This document shows positions 44,053-53,524 of a DNA stretch of 64,000 nt, one piece after another. Every line of letters starts with the position of its first letter. Position 1 is the first letter of the stretch. Position numbers and translations under genes: made by a program. The DNA is from Limnohabitans kasalickyi (GTDB taxonomy: Bacteria > Pseudomonadota > Gammaproteobacteria > Burkholderiales > Burkholderiaceae_C), in the NCBI GenBank assembly GCA_965234325.1, contig OZ248407.1:248001-312000 (forward strand), given 5' to 3'. The notes beneath the pieces were generated by a model. The model saw only the letters and a list, made by a program, of their open reading frames with translations. It did not search any database and was not told the origin of the DNA.

Positions 44053-45164
44053 GGCCTTAGGCTTTCGACGCCGTCAGTCGCAAAACCGACGCGAGCCGGC
44101 ACGGCACACATCAGCTCATAAGCCACGGTGCCCGCGGCTTGCGCCACCTCGTCGATGGGCAACACAACGCCATTGGCAGCGCGGCCCCACAGGGTGACAT
44201 CGCTGCCAAAGTCGGCGTCGGGGCACGGGGTCAAGTCCACGGCGATCATGTCCATGCTGACGCGACCTAGAGTGCGGGTGCGCACCCCATTCACCAACAC
44301 GGGCGTACCCGTTGGGCAATGACGCGGGTAACCATCGGCGTAGCCACACGCCACCACGCCTATGCGCAAATCACCCTCGGCTTGGAAGGTGGAGCCATAG
44401 CCCACCGTGTCGCCAGCTTGCAGCTGTTGCACGGCGATGAGGCGGCTGCTCAAGGTGAGCGTGGGTTGCAAGCCCCAATGGGCCATGTCGTGCTCAGGAA
44501 AATCCGGCGAGCTGCCATACAGCGCAAGGCCCGGGCGCACCCAGTCGGCAGCCACCGTCACGTCGCTGGCATGGCGCAACAAGGCAGCGCTGTTGCAGGT
44601 GCTGCGCTCACCGGGCAAGTCTTGCGTCGTGCGCACAAACACCGCCATTTGCTCGGCCAAACCTTTGGGGCCATCCGCGTCACTGAAATGGGTGAAGAGC
44701 GAAATTTCGTCGACTTGAGGCAACAAATTCAGGCGCGTCCATGCTGATCTGAAGCGCACTGGGGTAAATCCTAGGCGGTTCATTCCGCTGTTCATTTTGA
44801 GAAACACCCGGTGCGGTACTTGGGTTTTATGACGGCTGAGCATGTCAATTTGCGCATCGCAATGCACGGTGTGCCACAGATCCAAGCGCGAGCACAACTC
44901 TAAATCGCGGGGCTCAAAAACACCCTCTAACAAAAGGATAGGGCCGCGCCAGCCCAAGGCCCGCAAGCGTTGCGCCTCATCGAGGTCGAGCAACGCAAAC
45001 CCATCGGCGCCCCGCAAACCCTCAAAGACACGCTCAATGCCGTGTCCATAGGCATTGGCTTTGACAACCGCCCATAGGCGTGAATCGGGGGCAGCCAACT
45101 GCATGCGCTGCAAGTTGTGACGCAGCGCGTCAGTGTGAACATGGGCTTGGATCGGGCGGGGCAT
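44049..45164 (-). CDS. alr: Alanine racemase
   Basis: A 371-residue fold-type III PLP enzyme making D-alanine for peptidoglycan. The PLP-lysine motif LWAVVKANAYGHGIERVF is near residue 35, and the catalytic Tyr is in GDTVGYGSTFQAEGDLRI in the C-terminal domain. GRVSMDMIAVDLTPCPD and the DEVAQAAGTVAYELMCAVPAR segments are also typical. The ATG at 45164 (MPRPIQAHVHTDALRHN) is preferred to a TTG 6 bp earlier. It is divergent from lplT. Confidence 0.95.
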   Translation of the reverse strand: MPRPIQAHVHTDALRHNLQRMQLAAPDSRLWAVVKANAYGHGIERVFEGLRGADGFALLDLDEAQRLRALGWRGPILLLEGVFEPRDLELCSRLDLWHTVHCDAQIDMLSRHKTQVPHRVFLKMNSGMNRLGFTPVRFRSAWTRLNLLPQVDEISLFTHFSDADGPKGLAEQMAVFVRTTQDLPGERSTCNSAALLRHASDVTVAADWVRPGLALYGSSPDFPEHDMAHWGLQPTLTLSSRLIAVQQLQAGDTVGYGSTFQAEGDLRIGVVACGYADGYPRHCPTGTPVLVNGVRTRTLGRVSMDMIAVDLTPCPDADFGSDVTLWGRAANGVVLPIDEVAQAAGTVAYELMCAVPARVGFATDGVESLRP

Positions 45165-45273
45165 GACCAATATTGTGGCACCCGCGTGATATAACCTTGC
45201 CCGTTATCACTAGAAAGAAGTCACGGCAACGCTACTGCGCACATTGAGGTGCACGTCTTGCTCCACTCCCACC

Positions 45274-46581
45274 ATGAAACGCGGTTTTTACACCATCATG
45301 TCGGCCCAATTTTTCAGCTCGTTGGCCGACAACGCGCTGTTTGTGACGGCCGTCGAATTACTCAAATCAGACGGTGCGCCTGAGTGGCAGCGCGCGGCTC
45401 TGGTGCCCATGTTTGCCTTGTTTTATGTAGTCTTGGCCCCTTTTGTAGGCGCCTTCGCCGACTCAAGGCCCAAAGGCCAAGTGATGCTGATGAGCAACAC
45501 CATCAAAGTGGTGGGCTGCTTGATGATGCTGTTTGGGGTGCACCCCTTGGCGGCTTATGCGGTGGTGGGCTTGGGCGCTGCGGCTTATTCGCCTGCCAAA
45601 TATGGCATCTTGACCGAGTTGCTGCCCTCCTCACAGTTGGTCAAGGCCAATGGCTGGATTGAAGGTTTGACCATCGCCTCCATCATCTTGGGCGTGTTGT
45701 TGGGTGGCCAACTGGTGGGTCACAACCTCTCGTCGTGGCTGCTGGCATTTGACCTGCCGTTTGTCACCACCGGCATCGACAGTTCGGCTGAAGCCGCCAT
45801 CTGTTTGCTCGTACCGCTTTATGCCTTGGCCGCTTGGTTCAACACGCGCATCCCTGATACGGGCGCCACGTTGGTGCCGATGCAGGCCAATCCCGAAAAA
45901 AGTATGGCCCACAACCTGTTGGCCTTGGTGCCTGATTTTTGGGACTGCAACAAGCGCCTGTGGCAAGACAAATTGGGCCAAATCTCACTCGCCACGACCA
46001 CCTTGTTCTGGGGCGTCAGCGGTAATTTACGTTACATCGTGCTCGCTTGGAGCGCTGCCGCTTTGGGTTACAGCACCACCCAAGCCTCCAGCCTGGTGGG
46101 CGTCGTGGCGATTGGCACCGCGGTCGGTGCGGTGGTGGCCTCCATGAAGATGAGGCTGGACCACGCCACACGCTTGATGCCTTTGGGCATTGCCATGGGT
46201 ATTTTTGTGGTGGGCATGAACTTCGTCGACAACCTCTGGGTGGCCGTCCCCTTTTTGATCGTTTTGGGCGGCTTGGGTGGCTTCTTGGTGGTGCCCATGA
46301 ATGCGCTACTCCAGCACCGGGGCCACAACCTGATGGGCGCGGGTCGATCGATTGCCGTTCAAAACATGAACGAGCAGTTGTGCATTTTGGGCCTCGGCTT
46401 TTTGTACACCTTCAGCACCGGCATGGGCTTGAGCGCATTTGGTGCCATCACCGCGTTTGGTGTATTGGTGGGTTTTGTGATGTGGCTGATCAAACTCTGG
46501 CATGCCCACAACCATGTGCACCACCGCGAAGAACTCGCGCGCCTGATGCACATTGCCCGCAACGACGACTTGCACGGCTGA
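45274..46581 (+). CDS. lplT: Lysophospholipid transporter LplT
   Basis: A 435-residue major facilitator family protein. The N-terminus GFYTIMSAQFFSSLADNALF and the loop AAYSPAKYGILTELLPSSQL are diagnostic of LplT, which flips lysophosphatidylethanolamine across the inner membrane for re-acylation. About 12 membrane segments are present. The acyltransferase Aas is not adjacent. The start at 45274 puts the first helix right after MKRG. The frame is open 10 codons earlier without support. Confidence 0.93.
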   Translation: MKRGFYTIMSAQFFSSLADNALFVTAVELLKSDGAPEWQRAALVPMFALFYVVLAPFVGAFADSRPKGQVMLMSNTIKVVGCLMMLFGVHPLAAYAVVGLGAAAYSPAKYGILTELLPSSQLVKANGWIEGLTIASIILGVLLGGQLVGHNLSSWLLAFDLPFVTTGIDSSAEAAICLLVPLYALAAWFNTRIPDTGATLVPMQANPEKSMAHNLLALVPDFWDCNKRLWQDKLGQISLATTTLFWGVSGNLRYIVLAWSAAALGYSTTQASSLVGVVAIGTAVGAVVASMKMRLDHATRLMPLGIAMGIFVVGMNFVDNLWVAVPFLIVLGGLGGFLVVPMNALLQHRGHNLMGAGRSIAVQNMNEQLCILGLGFLYTFSTGMGLSAFGAITAFGVLVGFVMWLIKLWHAHNHVHHREELARLMHIARNDDLHG

Positions 46582-46582
46582 G

Positions 46583-47473
46583 GTGAACAAGCCTTTGCTG
46601 CCTGCTTTGGGCTTGGTGCTCAACGCCTTGGTGTGGGGCCTGTCTTGGTGGCCTTTTCGCGAGCTGCAATCACAAGGCTTGCACCCTTTGTGGGCCACTG
46701 CCGCAGTCTTTGCAGTGGCTTGGCTGGGCCTCATGCTCGTCTACCCACGCGCTTGGCAACACCTCAAAACACACCCTGAACTCTTTTGGCTGATGGCGGC
46801 TTCGGGCCTGACCAATGTCGGCTTCAACTGGGCTGTCACCACCGGCGATGTGGTGCGCGTGGTGTTGCTGTTTTATTTGATGCCCACTTGGGCGCTGCTG
46901 CTGGCATGGTGGTTGCTCAAAGAACGTCCCACCCGTGGCGCCTTGGCCCGCATGGGCTTGGCCTTGGCGGGCGTGGTGCTGGTGCTCAAAACGCCCGACA
47001 CCCCGTGGCCTATTCCGCAAGACTTGCCCGATGTGCTGGCCCTGCTGGCCGGCATGTGCTTCGCGCTGACCAATATTTTGTTGCTGCGGCTGCAGCACAC
47101 GCCAGACGCGACCCGCATGGTGGCCATGTTTGGTGGCGGTGGCTTGATGGCGTTCGCCTGTGCCAGCCTGGCCACGGTGACTGGCATCGTCCCTGAGATA
47201 GCGATCACAGCTTCCGAGGCCAGTGGATGGGCACCTTGGGTGTTGGGCTTGAGCGTGGCGTTCTTGGTGTCGAACTTCGCCCTGCAATACGGGGCCGCCC
47301 GGTTGACCGCGCACACCACCGCCATGCTGATGATGTCGGAGGTAGTTTTTGCCAGCGTGTCCTCGGTCGCAGCAGGGGCATCGGTGCTCACATGGCGCTT
47401 GGGTCTGGGTGGCGGCATGATTGTGTTGGCTGCTTTATTGGCCTCGCAAACCCATACCAAACCCACCGATTGA
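46583..47473 (+). CDS. EamA-family (DMT) transporter
   Basis: A 296-residue permease with ten predicted helices. I chose the GTG at 46583, one base after the lplT stop. An in-frame TTG at 46553 would overlap lplT. The sequence has GLVLNALVWGLSWWPFREL, LLFYLMPTWALLLAWWLLKE and TAHTTAMLMMSEVVFASVSS, all typical of the family. It is probably co-transcribed with lplT. Its cargo is unknown. Distinct from the EamA gene at 43.2 kb. Confidence 0.88.
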   Translation: MNKPLLPALGLVLNALVWGLSWWPFRELQSQGLHPLWATAAVFAVAWLGLMLVYPRAWQHLKTHPELFWLMAASGLTNVGFNWAVTTGDVVRVVLLFYLMPTWALLLAWWLLKERPTRGALARMGLALAGVVLVLKTPDTPWPIPQDLPDVLALLAGMCFALTNILLLRLQHTPDATRMVAMFGGGGLMAFACASLATVTGIVPEIAITASEASGWAPWVLGLSVAFLVSNFALQYGAARLTAHTTAMLMMSEVVFASVSSVAAGASVLTWRLGLGGGMIVLAALLASQTHTKPTD

Positions 47474-47528
47474 TGAGCTGCCGCCAAGCGCGCATCTCAC
47501 TTGAATTTACTTTGACAAGGACCTGACC

Positions 47529-48014
47529 ATGACCACACTGACCGACTTCTCCGCCACCCGCATTGACGGCACACCCATGGCGATGGCCGACCTGCAAGGC
47601 CAAGTTTTGCTGATCGTCAACACCGCCAGTGCCTGCGGGTTCACACCGCAGTTTGAAGGCTTAGAAGCCCTGCACAAAACTTATGGCGACAAAGGCTTGG
47701 CTGTGATCGGTTTTCCGTGCAACCAGTTTGGCGCACAGGACGCGGGCACCAACGCCGAGATTGGCGCGTTTTGCCAAAAGAACTACGGCGTGAGCTTTGC
47801 GATGATGGAAAAAGTAGAGGTCAACGGCGACAACGCACACCCCCTGTTCAAGTGGCTGAAAGCAGAAGCGCCAGGCCTGTTGGGCAGCGAAGGCATCAAA
47901 TGGAACTTCACCAAGTTCTTGGTGGGCAAAGACGGCCAGGTGATCAAACGCTATGCGTCGATGGATGCACCCGCCAAACTGGCGGGGGATATTGAGGCGG
48001 CTTTGGCGGGTTGA
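47529..48014 (+). CDS. Glutathione peroxidase
   Basis: A 161-residue thioredoxin-fold peroxidase. The catalytic Cys is in LLIVNTASACGFTPQFEGLE, the Gln-containing motif in VIGFPCNQFGAQDAGTNAEI, and the Trp motif in IKWNFTKFLVGKDG. It is the cysteine, not selenocysteine, form and likely uses thioredoxin or glutathione to reduce peroxides. AAGGA lies before the ATG. It is a single gene between a permease gene and the Fic gene. Confidence 0.95.
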   Translation: MTTLTDFSATRIDGTPMAMADLQGQVLLIVNTASACGFTPQFEGLEALHKTYGDKGLAVIGFPCNQFGAQDAGTNAEIGAFCQKNYGVSFAMMEKVEVNGDNAHPLFKWLKAEAPGLLGSEGIKWNFTKFLVGKDGQVIKRYASMDAPAKLAGDIEAALAG

Positions 48015-48115
48015 AACGGGCGACTCATGGACGCGCTCTGGGCAAGCTCGGGGGTGGCAAAGTAAGTCGCATTTAATCTCGCAAAAATTGAAGCATGGAT
48101 TGAATAAATTTGTTG

Positions 48116-48144
48116 ATTGACATAGACTTACGTTAAATGTCAAT
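48116..48144. promoter_or_regulatory. Inverted repeat overlapping the fic start codon
   Basis: ATTGACAT (48116-48123) and ATGTCAAT (48137-48144) form a perfect 8-bp inverted repeat with a 13-bp gap. The second arm contains the fic ATG. A direct repeat AATCTCGCAAAAATT also occurs at 48075-48089 and 48142-48156. Together they suggest a control site, or the edge of an inserted segment. Confidence 0.45.
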
Positions 48145-49360
48145 CTCGCAAAAATTTCAACTCTATGACCACCCAACGCAAATAGAACCCCTGCTTCCTT
48201 CAGAGCACAAGATGGGGGCATTGCTGGAGCGCGCGCATGATTTGATTCGCCAAGCAGACCGGCTTTCGGGCTGGTGCCCTCCCGGTGCGCTACCAGGGCT
48301 GCGCACCTTGCTGCGGTCCATGAACTCGTATTACTCCAACAAGATCGAGGGCCAACACACCCTGCCGCTGGAAATTGAGCAAGCCTTGCGCAACGACTAT
48401 GCGCAAGACACAGACAAAGCCCGCAGACAACGCCTCGCCTTGGCCCACATGGCCACCGAAGCACAACTGGAAGCGCATTGGCCGCAGTGGAGTAGCGAGC
48501 AGATCTGGTCCGCTCAGACCGTACAAGACATCCATCAAGACTTGTTTTCACGTTTGCCCGAGGAAGATCGCACTCTCAACACCACAGACACGCCGCTCAT
48601 CATGACGCCCGGCGCTTGGCGCACACAAGAGGTCAGTGTCGGTCGACATGCTGCCCCCACTGCCGCGGCTTTACCGCTCTTTTTAATGCGCTGGTCGTCG
48701 GTGTATGCCGGCGCAAGACGCGGTGAAATGCAAGTGCTGGCCATGGCTGCGGCCCATCAACGTCTGGCGTGGATTCACCCTTTTCTAGATGGCAACGGGC
48801 GCGTAGTTCGCCTACACAGCCACTTGGTACTGGGCCAGATGGGTCTGACCAACGGCTTGTGGTCTCCCCTTAGAGGCTTTGCCCGCACGCACGACACCTA
48901 CTACCAACGCTTGGCAGCTGCCGATGAGCCGCGAGCGGGCGACCTCGACGGGCGCGGCAATTTGAGCGAAAGCGGACTGATGCGTTGGATCGACTACGTG
49001 TTGAGCCTTTGCCTTGACCAAGTGAACTTCATGGCCGGCTTGCTGTCGCTCGATGCGATGAAAAACCGCATGGCCGCTTGTCTTGCTTATGAGCAAGAAG
49101 TGGTGCAGCAAGGCGTTCGCACCGAAGCGTTGCGGCCATTACATTACCTGTTTGCCTCACAAAATGAGCTGGACCGCGCTGACTTCAAAGCCATGCTCGG
49201 CTTAGGCGACCGACTGGCCTCGGCGCAAGTGACAGCGCTGCTCAAGCGCGGCTTGCTTGAGACCGACTCACCTTACGGCAAATTGCGCTTGGGCGTGCCG
49301 CAGCATGCACTGCGGTTTTACTTTCCACGTTTGTGGCCGGAAGCAGAGGGCCAAGAGTGA
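48137..49360 (+). CDS. Fic-family protein with N-terminal inhibitory helix
   Basis: A 407-residue Fic protein, which by family transfers AMP from ATP to target hydroxyls. The catalytic motif HPFLDGNGRVVR is at residues 214-225 and is complete. The inhibitory motif S-x3-E-G (SNKIEG) lies at 67-72 ahead of it in the same chain, so it is a class II Fic with self-inhibition. A C-terminal region (about 320-400) ends in a winged-helix-like segment (ASAQVTALLKRGLLETDSPYG). Such proteins often sit in accessory DNA. The target is unknown. Confidence 0.92.
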   Translation: MSISQKFQLYDHPTQIEPLLPSEHKMGALLERAHDLIRQADRLSGWCPPGALPGLRTLLRSMNSYYSNKIEGQHTLPLEIEQALRNDYAQDTDKARRQRLALAHMATEAQLEAHWPQWSSEQIWSAQTVQDIHQDLFSRLPEEDRTLNTTDTPLIMTPGAWRTQEVSVGRHAAPTAAALPLFLMRWSSVYAGARRGEMQVLAMAAAHQRLAWIHPFLDGNGRVVRLHSHLVLGQMGLTNGLWSPLRGFARTHDTYYQRLAAADEPRAGDLDGRGNLSESGLMRWIDYVLSLCLDQVNFMAGLLSLDAMKNRMAACLAYEQEVVQQGVRTEALRPLHYLFASQNELDRADFKAMLGLGDRLASAQVTALLKRGLLETDSPYGKLRLGVPQHALRFYFPRLWPEAEGQE

Positions 49361-49366
49361 AACACG

Positions 49367-50599
49367 TCAGTTCAACGCCGCGTCCAACACCTCCACCCAA
49401 TGCTTCACCGGCACGTCGGTGCCGCTTTGCAAATGGGAGATGCAGCCCACGTTGGCGCTCAGGATGGCTTTGGGTTGCAGCGCATCTAAATGGCCCAATT
49501 TGCGGTCGCGCAAGGTGGTGCTGATTTCGGGGTTGAGCACGCTGTAGGTGCCCGCCGAGCCGCAACACAAATGCGCTTCGGTATTGGCCACTTGAATGGC
49601 AAAACCCAAGTCGGCCAAATGCTTTTCAACACCACCTTTGAGTTGCTGGCCGTGCTGCAAGGTGCAGGGCGGGTGGAAGGCTTGCATGCCCGCATTGGCC
49701 AAAGCTGCGGCATTGAGTTTGGGCTTGAGCACGGGCACCAAGTCGGGCAAGAGTTCACTCAGGTCTTGGGTGAGTTCACTGATGCGCTTGGCTTTGGCGG
49801 CGTAGACGGCATCGTCTTTGAGCACATGGCCGTAGTCTTTGACCATCACGCCGCAGCCTGAGGCGTTCATCACAATCGCCTCCACGCCTTGTTCCACATA
49901 GGGCCACCACGCATCGATGTTGGCGCGCATGTGGGCCATGCCACCGTCTTGGTCGTTCAAGTGAAATTTGACGGCGCCGCAGCAGCCCGCTTTAGGGGCC
50001 ACAACGGTTTGAATGCCTGCGGCATCCAACACGCGTGCGGTGGCGGTGTTGACATTGGGCATCATGGCTGGCTGCACGCAGCCTGCCAACATTAGCACTT
50101 TGCGGGCGTGCGTTTGCGTCGGCCACGCGCCAGCAGCTTGTGGCGCAGGCACTTTGGCTTTGAGCTTGGCCGGCAACACGCCGCGCACGGCTTGGCCCAG
50201 CTTCATGGCGGGGGCAAACAGCGGCGAGGGTAAGCCTTCTTTCAAGGCCCAACGCAGCATGCGCTCGCCCATGGGACGCGGCACTTGCGCATCGACCACT
50301 TTGCGGCCTACATCCACCAAATGGCCGTATTGCACGCCGCTGGGGCAGGTGCTTTCGCAGTTGCGGCAGGTGAGGCAGCGGTCCAAGTGCTGCTGCGTCT
50401 TGCGCGTGGGCGTGGCGCCTTCAAACACTTGCTTCATCAAATAGATGCGGCCGCGTGGGCCGTCTAGCTCGTCGCCCAACAGTTGGTAGGTGGGACACGT
50501 CGCGGTACAAAAACCGCAGTGCACGCACTTGCGCAAGATGGCTTCGGCTGCTTCGCCCTCGGGCGTGCCGACATATTGGGGGGCCAGGTTGGTTTGCAT
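49367..50599 (-). CDS. glcF: Glycolate oxidase iron-sulfur subunit
   Basis: A 410-residue subunit with two 4Fe-4S ferredoxin motifs near the N-terminus (CVHCGFCTATCPTYQ and CLTCRNCESTCPSGVQYG). Two CCG domains follow, seen in KAGCCGAVKFHLND and AHLCCGSAGTYSVLNP. It passes electrons from the glycolate-oxidising flavoprotein to quinones. It lies 27 bp downstream of glcE. The third subunit glcD is not next to them. The N-terminus begins MQTNLAPQYVGTPEG. Confidence 0.94.
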   Translation of the reverse strand: MQTNLAPQYVGTPEGEAAEAILRKCVHCGFCTATCPTYQLLGDELDGPRGRIYLMKQVFEGATPTRKTQQHLDRCLTCRNCESTCPSGVQYGHLVDVGRKVVDAQVPRPMGERMLRWALKEGLPSPLFAPAMKLGQAVRGVLPAKLKAKVPAPQAAGAWPTQTHARKVLMLAGCVQPAMMPNVNTATARVLDAAGIQTVVAPKAGCCGAVKFHLNDQDGGMAHMRANIDAWWPYVEQGVEAIVMNASGCGVMVKDYGHVLKDDAVYAAKAKRISELTQDLSELLPDLVPVLKPKLNAAALANAGMQAFHPPCTLQHGQQLKGGVEKHLADLGFAIQVANTEAHLCCGSAGTYSVLNPEISTTLRDRKLGHLDALQPKAILSANVGCISHLQSGTDVPVKHWVEVLDAALN

Positions 50600-50626
50600 G
50601 TGGGACTTTGAATGTGAAGCTGTGGT

Positions 50627-51802
50627 TTAAGCGCGACCGGGGTTGAAGATGCCCGCTGGGTCAAACTGCTTTTTGAGTTCGTTTTGAATGCGTTGCTGCA
50701 CGACGTTGAGTGGGGTGTAAACGCCCACTTGTTTGTCCACATCGCCCGACGTTTGGCGGCTGGCGGCGCTGGTGCGGAACAAGGTGGCATGGCCACCCGC
50801 TTTCACCGCCGCTTCGCGCACTTGGACAGCGGCTGAAGCAGGTGCCCACAACCAACGCTGTGCGCCGTGCCACTCGATGTATTGTGCGCACGGCACGCCG
50901 CTCACGCGCACGTCGAGCACAGGGGCGGTCTGCGGCACGCTGAGTCGCCACAAGCAGTCTTGCTCGGTGGGGGCTTTGAAAAAGTCTAGGGTTTGCTCGC
51001 CGCTCGCTTTCCAATCGGCGGCCACGTCGGCGGCACTCAGGCGCGTGACCTGTGCGCCCAAGGCGTTCACGTCAGCACGCATCTTGATCACAGCTGCATC
51101 CACCGCTGCAATGGCACCACGCAGGCGCACGTAGAAAACGTCTTGCGATGGGCTCGCTGTGGTGTCGTGCACCCACGCACTGGCGTTCAGAGGCAGCGGC
51201 TGGCCGCCCCATTGGTTGATCAACTTCAAGGCTTGCGCTTGGCTCACACCCGCGCACACCAAGGTGGCTTCGCCGGGCGCCACGGGAAGCACTTTCAAAG
51301 ACACTTCAGTGATGAGACCCAACTGGCCCCAGCTGCCCGCGAGCAAACGCGACACGTCGTAGCCCGCCACGTTTTTCATCACCTGACCGCCGAAAGTGAG
51401 ATGCTCGCCTTTGCCATTGATCACGCGTGCACCCAACACAAAGTCGCGCACGCTGCCCACACTGGCACGCGATGGGCCGCTCAAACCCGCAGCGACCATG
51501 CCGCCAATCGTCGCGCCCGCACCAAAGTGTGGCGGCTCGAAGGCAAAGCTCTGGCCTTTTTCAGCCAAGGCGGCTTCCACCACAGCCAAGGGTGTGCCGC
51601 AACGTACGGTGATGACCAACTCGCTCGGCTCGTAACTCAAGATGCCGCTGTAGCCGGTGGTGTCCAGCACCTCGCCTTGCAGGTTTTGGCCTAAAAAGTC
51701 TTTGGTGCCACCGCCGCGCAAGCGCAAAGGCTGGCCAGATTGAGCCGCGTGAAGGATGCGGTCGGTGAAGTGTTGGAGGGTCTGGTGCGCGGTGTCTTGC
51801 AT
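50627..51802 (-). CDS. glcE: Glycolate oxidase FAD-binding subunit
   Basis: A 391-residue FAD-binding-type-4 protein. The N-terminal half has QPLRLRGGGTKDFLGQ, GATIGGMVAAGLSGPSRA and NVAGYDVSRLLAGSWGQLG, typical of GlcE. The start is the ATG at 51802; one three codons earlier is possible. It pairs with glcF to form the membrane-associated glycolate dehydrogenase with GlcD. No glcD follows or precedes; the next upstream gene is amtB behind a terminator. Confidence 0.93.
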   Translation of the reverse strand: MQDTAHQTLQHFTDRILHAAQSGQPLRLRGGGTKDFLGQNLQGEVLDTTGYSGILSYEPSELVITVRCGTPLAVVEAALAEKGQSFAFEPPHFGAGATIGGMVAAGLSGPSRASVGSVRDFVLGARVINGKGEHLTFGGQVMKNVAGYDVSRLLAGSWGQLGLITEVSLKVLPVAPGEATLVCAGVSQAQALKLINQWGGQPLPLNASAWVHDTTASPSQDVFYVRLRGAIAAVDAAVIKMRADVNALGAQVTRLSAADVAADWKASGEQTLDFFKAPTEQDCLWRLSVPQTAPVLDVRVSGVPCAQYIEWHGAQRWLWAPASAAVQVREAAVKAGGHATLFRTSAASRQTSGDVDKQVGVYTPLNVVQQRIQNELKKQFDPAGIFNPGRA

Positions 51803-51920
51803 GGACAACATGTTAGCCGCTGAGGTTCGTGCGAGCTTTGAATTTTTTGAACACTCCCGTCAAAAATCGCTGCGCCAAAACCACGCTGTTCAGGGCACGC
51901 TGGCTGCAACTTGCTCGCAT

Positions 51921-51943
51921 TCACTGCGCCTGAGGCGCAGTGA
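51921..51943. repeat. Perfect 10-bp hairpin upstream of glcE
   Basis: TCACTGCGCC-TGA-GGCGCAGTGA is a perfect 10-bp inverted repeat with a 3-nt loop, lying between the amtB terminator and glcE. It has no T-tract. Possible roles are an mRNA 5' structure or a protein-binding site. Confidence 0.55.
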
Positions 51944-51953
51944 ACTTCAGACG

Positions 51954-51979
51954 AAAAAAAGCCCGCCGTGAGGCGGGCT
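51954..51979 (-). terminator. Intrinsic terminator after amtB
   Basis: AGCCCGCC-GTGA-GGCGGGCT forms an 8-bp stem. On the minus strand it is followed by a run of seven T, a classical rho-independent terminator, 37 bp after the amtB stop codon. Confidence 0.9.
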
Positions 51980-52015
51980 GAAAGTCCAAGGAAAACTTGA
52001 AATAAACCTTGATTT

Positions 52016-53485
52016 TTAACGGTGGTAGGCGGTTTCGCCGTGTGAGCTGATGTCCAAGCCTTCGCGCTCTTCTTCTTCCGTCACACGCAGACCGATCACC
52101 AGATCCACCAGCTTGTAAGCGATGAAGGAGACCACAGCCGACCACACGATGGTGGTGGCGATTGCTTGGAATTGGATCCAAACTTGGCCAGAGATCGAGT
52201 ACTCAGGGTTCACAGCGTTGGCAACGTAGTCATACACGCCAGTGCCGCCCAACGATGGCGCAGCAAACACGCCGGTCAACAACGCACCCAAGATGCCGCC
52301 CACGCCGTGGACACCAAAGACGTCCAAGGAGTCGTCAGCACCCAACATGCGCTTGAGACCATTGACGCCCCACAAGCAGATGAAGCCTGCCAACAAACCG
52401 ATCACGATGGCACCCATGGGTCCCACGAATCCGCACGCTGGGGTGATAGCCACCAAACCAGCAACAGCACCGGAAGCAGCACCCAACATGGAGGCTTTGC
52501 CTTTGGAGAGGCCTTCGCCGGCGATCCAGCTCAGGGTAGCAGCAGCAGTCGCGACCAAGGTGTTCATGAAGGCCAGTGCGGTGACGCCGTTAGCTTCCAG
52601 GTTAGAGCCAGCGTTGAAGCCGAACCAACCCACCCACAGCAAGGCAGCGCCCACCATGGTCAATGTCAGGCTGTGAGGCGCCATCGATTCTTTGCCGTAG
52701 CCGGTGCGTTTGCCGATCACATAAGCGCCGACCAAACCTGCCACAGCAGCGTTGATGTGCACCACAGTACCGCCAGCGAAGTCGAGTGCTCCTTTGGCCC
52801 ACAACCAGCCAGCAGCGGCAGTCACAGCGTCAAGAGAAGCAGCGTCGGTGATCGCATCTGGGCCGTCCCAGTACCAAACCATGTGAGCCACAGGCATGTA
52901 ACTGAACGTGAACCACAGAGCGCAGAACAACAACACAGCAGAGAAGCGCGCGCGTTCAGCGAAAGCACCCACGATCAAGGTGCACGTGATGGCTGCGAAC
53001 GTGGCTTGGAAGGCCGCAAAGGTCAACTCAGGAATCACAACACCTTTGCTAAACGTGGCAGCAATGGAGTCAGGCGTGATGCCTTTGAAGAACAGCTTGT
53101 CCATGCCACCAATGAACGGTGAACCGCCCGTGAAGGTGAACGAGTAGCCGTAGATGACCCACAAGACGTAAATCATCGCGGTGACCACAAAGACTTGCAT
53201 CAAGACAGACAACATGTTCTTGCTGCGGACCAAACCGCCGTAGAACAAGGCCAGACCTGGGATGGTCATCAAGATCACCAGGATGGTGGAGATGGTCATC
53301 CAAGCGGTGTCGCCCTTGTTAGGGACGGCGACAGGCGCAGCAGCAGGGGCTTCAGCAGCGGCTGCGGGGGCAGCCACTTTGGCTTCAGCGACAGCCGCCG
53401 CCGGGGCAGCGGTCTGTGCCATGACGGCAGCGCCGCCAAACAGCAGACCCAAGCCTAGGGCAAGGGAAGCGAGCATTTTTTTCAT
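52016..53485 (-). CDS. amtB: Ammonium transporter
   Basis: A 489-residue Amt/Rh channel with a signal peptide (residues 1-23, ending VMAQ) and then an Ala/Pro-rich linker before the 11 membrane helices. Typical motifs are WMTISTILVILMTIPGLALFYGGL, VAHMVWYWDGPDA and FGFNAGSNLEANGVTA, with DVFGVHGVGGILGALLTGVF holding the second pore histidine. The C-terminal tail IGLRVTEEEEREGLDISSHGE is the PII-binding end. It follows glnK by 39 bp, the standard pairing for ammonium uptake control. Confidence 0.96.
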   Translation of the reverse strand: MKKMLASLALGLGLLFGGAAVMAQTAAPAAAVAEAKVAAPAAAAEAPAAAPVAVPNKGDTAWMTISTILVILMTIPGLALFYGGLVRSKNMLSVLMQVFVVTAMIYVLWVIYGYSFTFTGGSPFIGGMDKLFFKGITPDSIAATFSKGVVIPELTFAAFQATFAAITCTLIVGAFAERARFSAVLLFCALWFTFSYMPVAHMVWYWDGPDAITDAASLDAVTAAAGWLWAKGALDFAGGTVVHINAAVAGLVGAYVIGKRTGYGKESMAPHSLTLTMVGAALLWVGWFGFNAGSNLEANGVTALAFMNTLVATAAATLSWIAGEGLSKGKASMLGAASGAVAGLVAITPACGFVGPMGAIVIGLLAGFICLWGVNGLKRMLGADDSLDVFGVHGVGGILGALLTGVFAAPSLGGTGVYDYVANAVNPEYSISGQVWIQFQAIATTIVWSAVVSFIAYKLVDLVIGLRVTEEEEREGLDISSHGETAYHR

Positions 53486-53524
53486 GATGGATCTTCTTTC
53501 GAAAGGACGATGAGGGCGCTGCGA

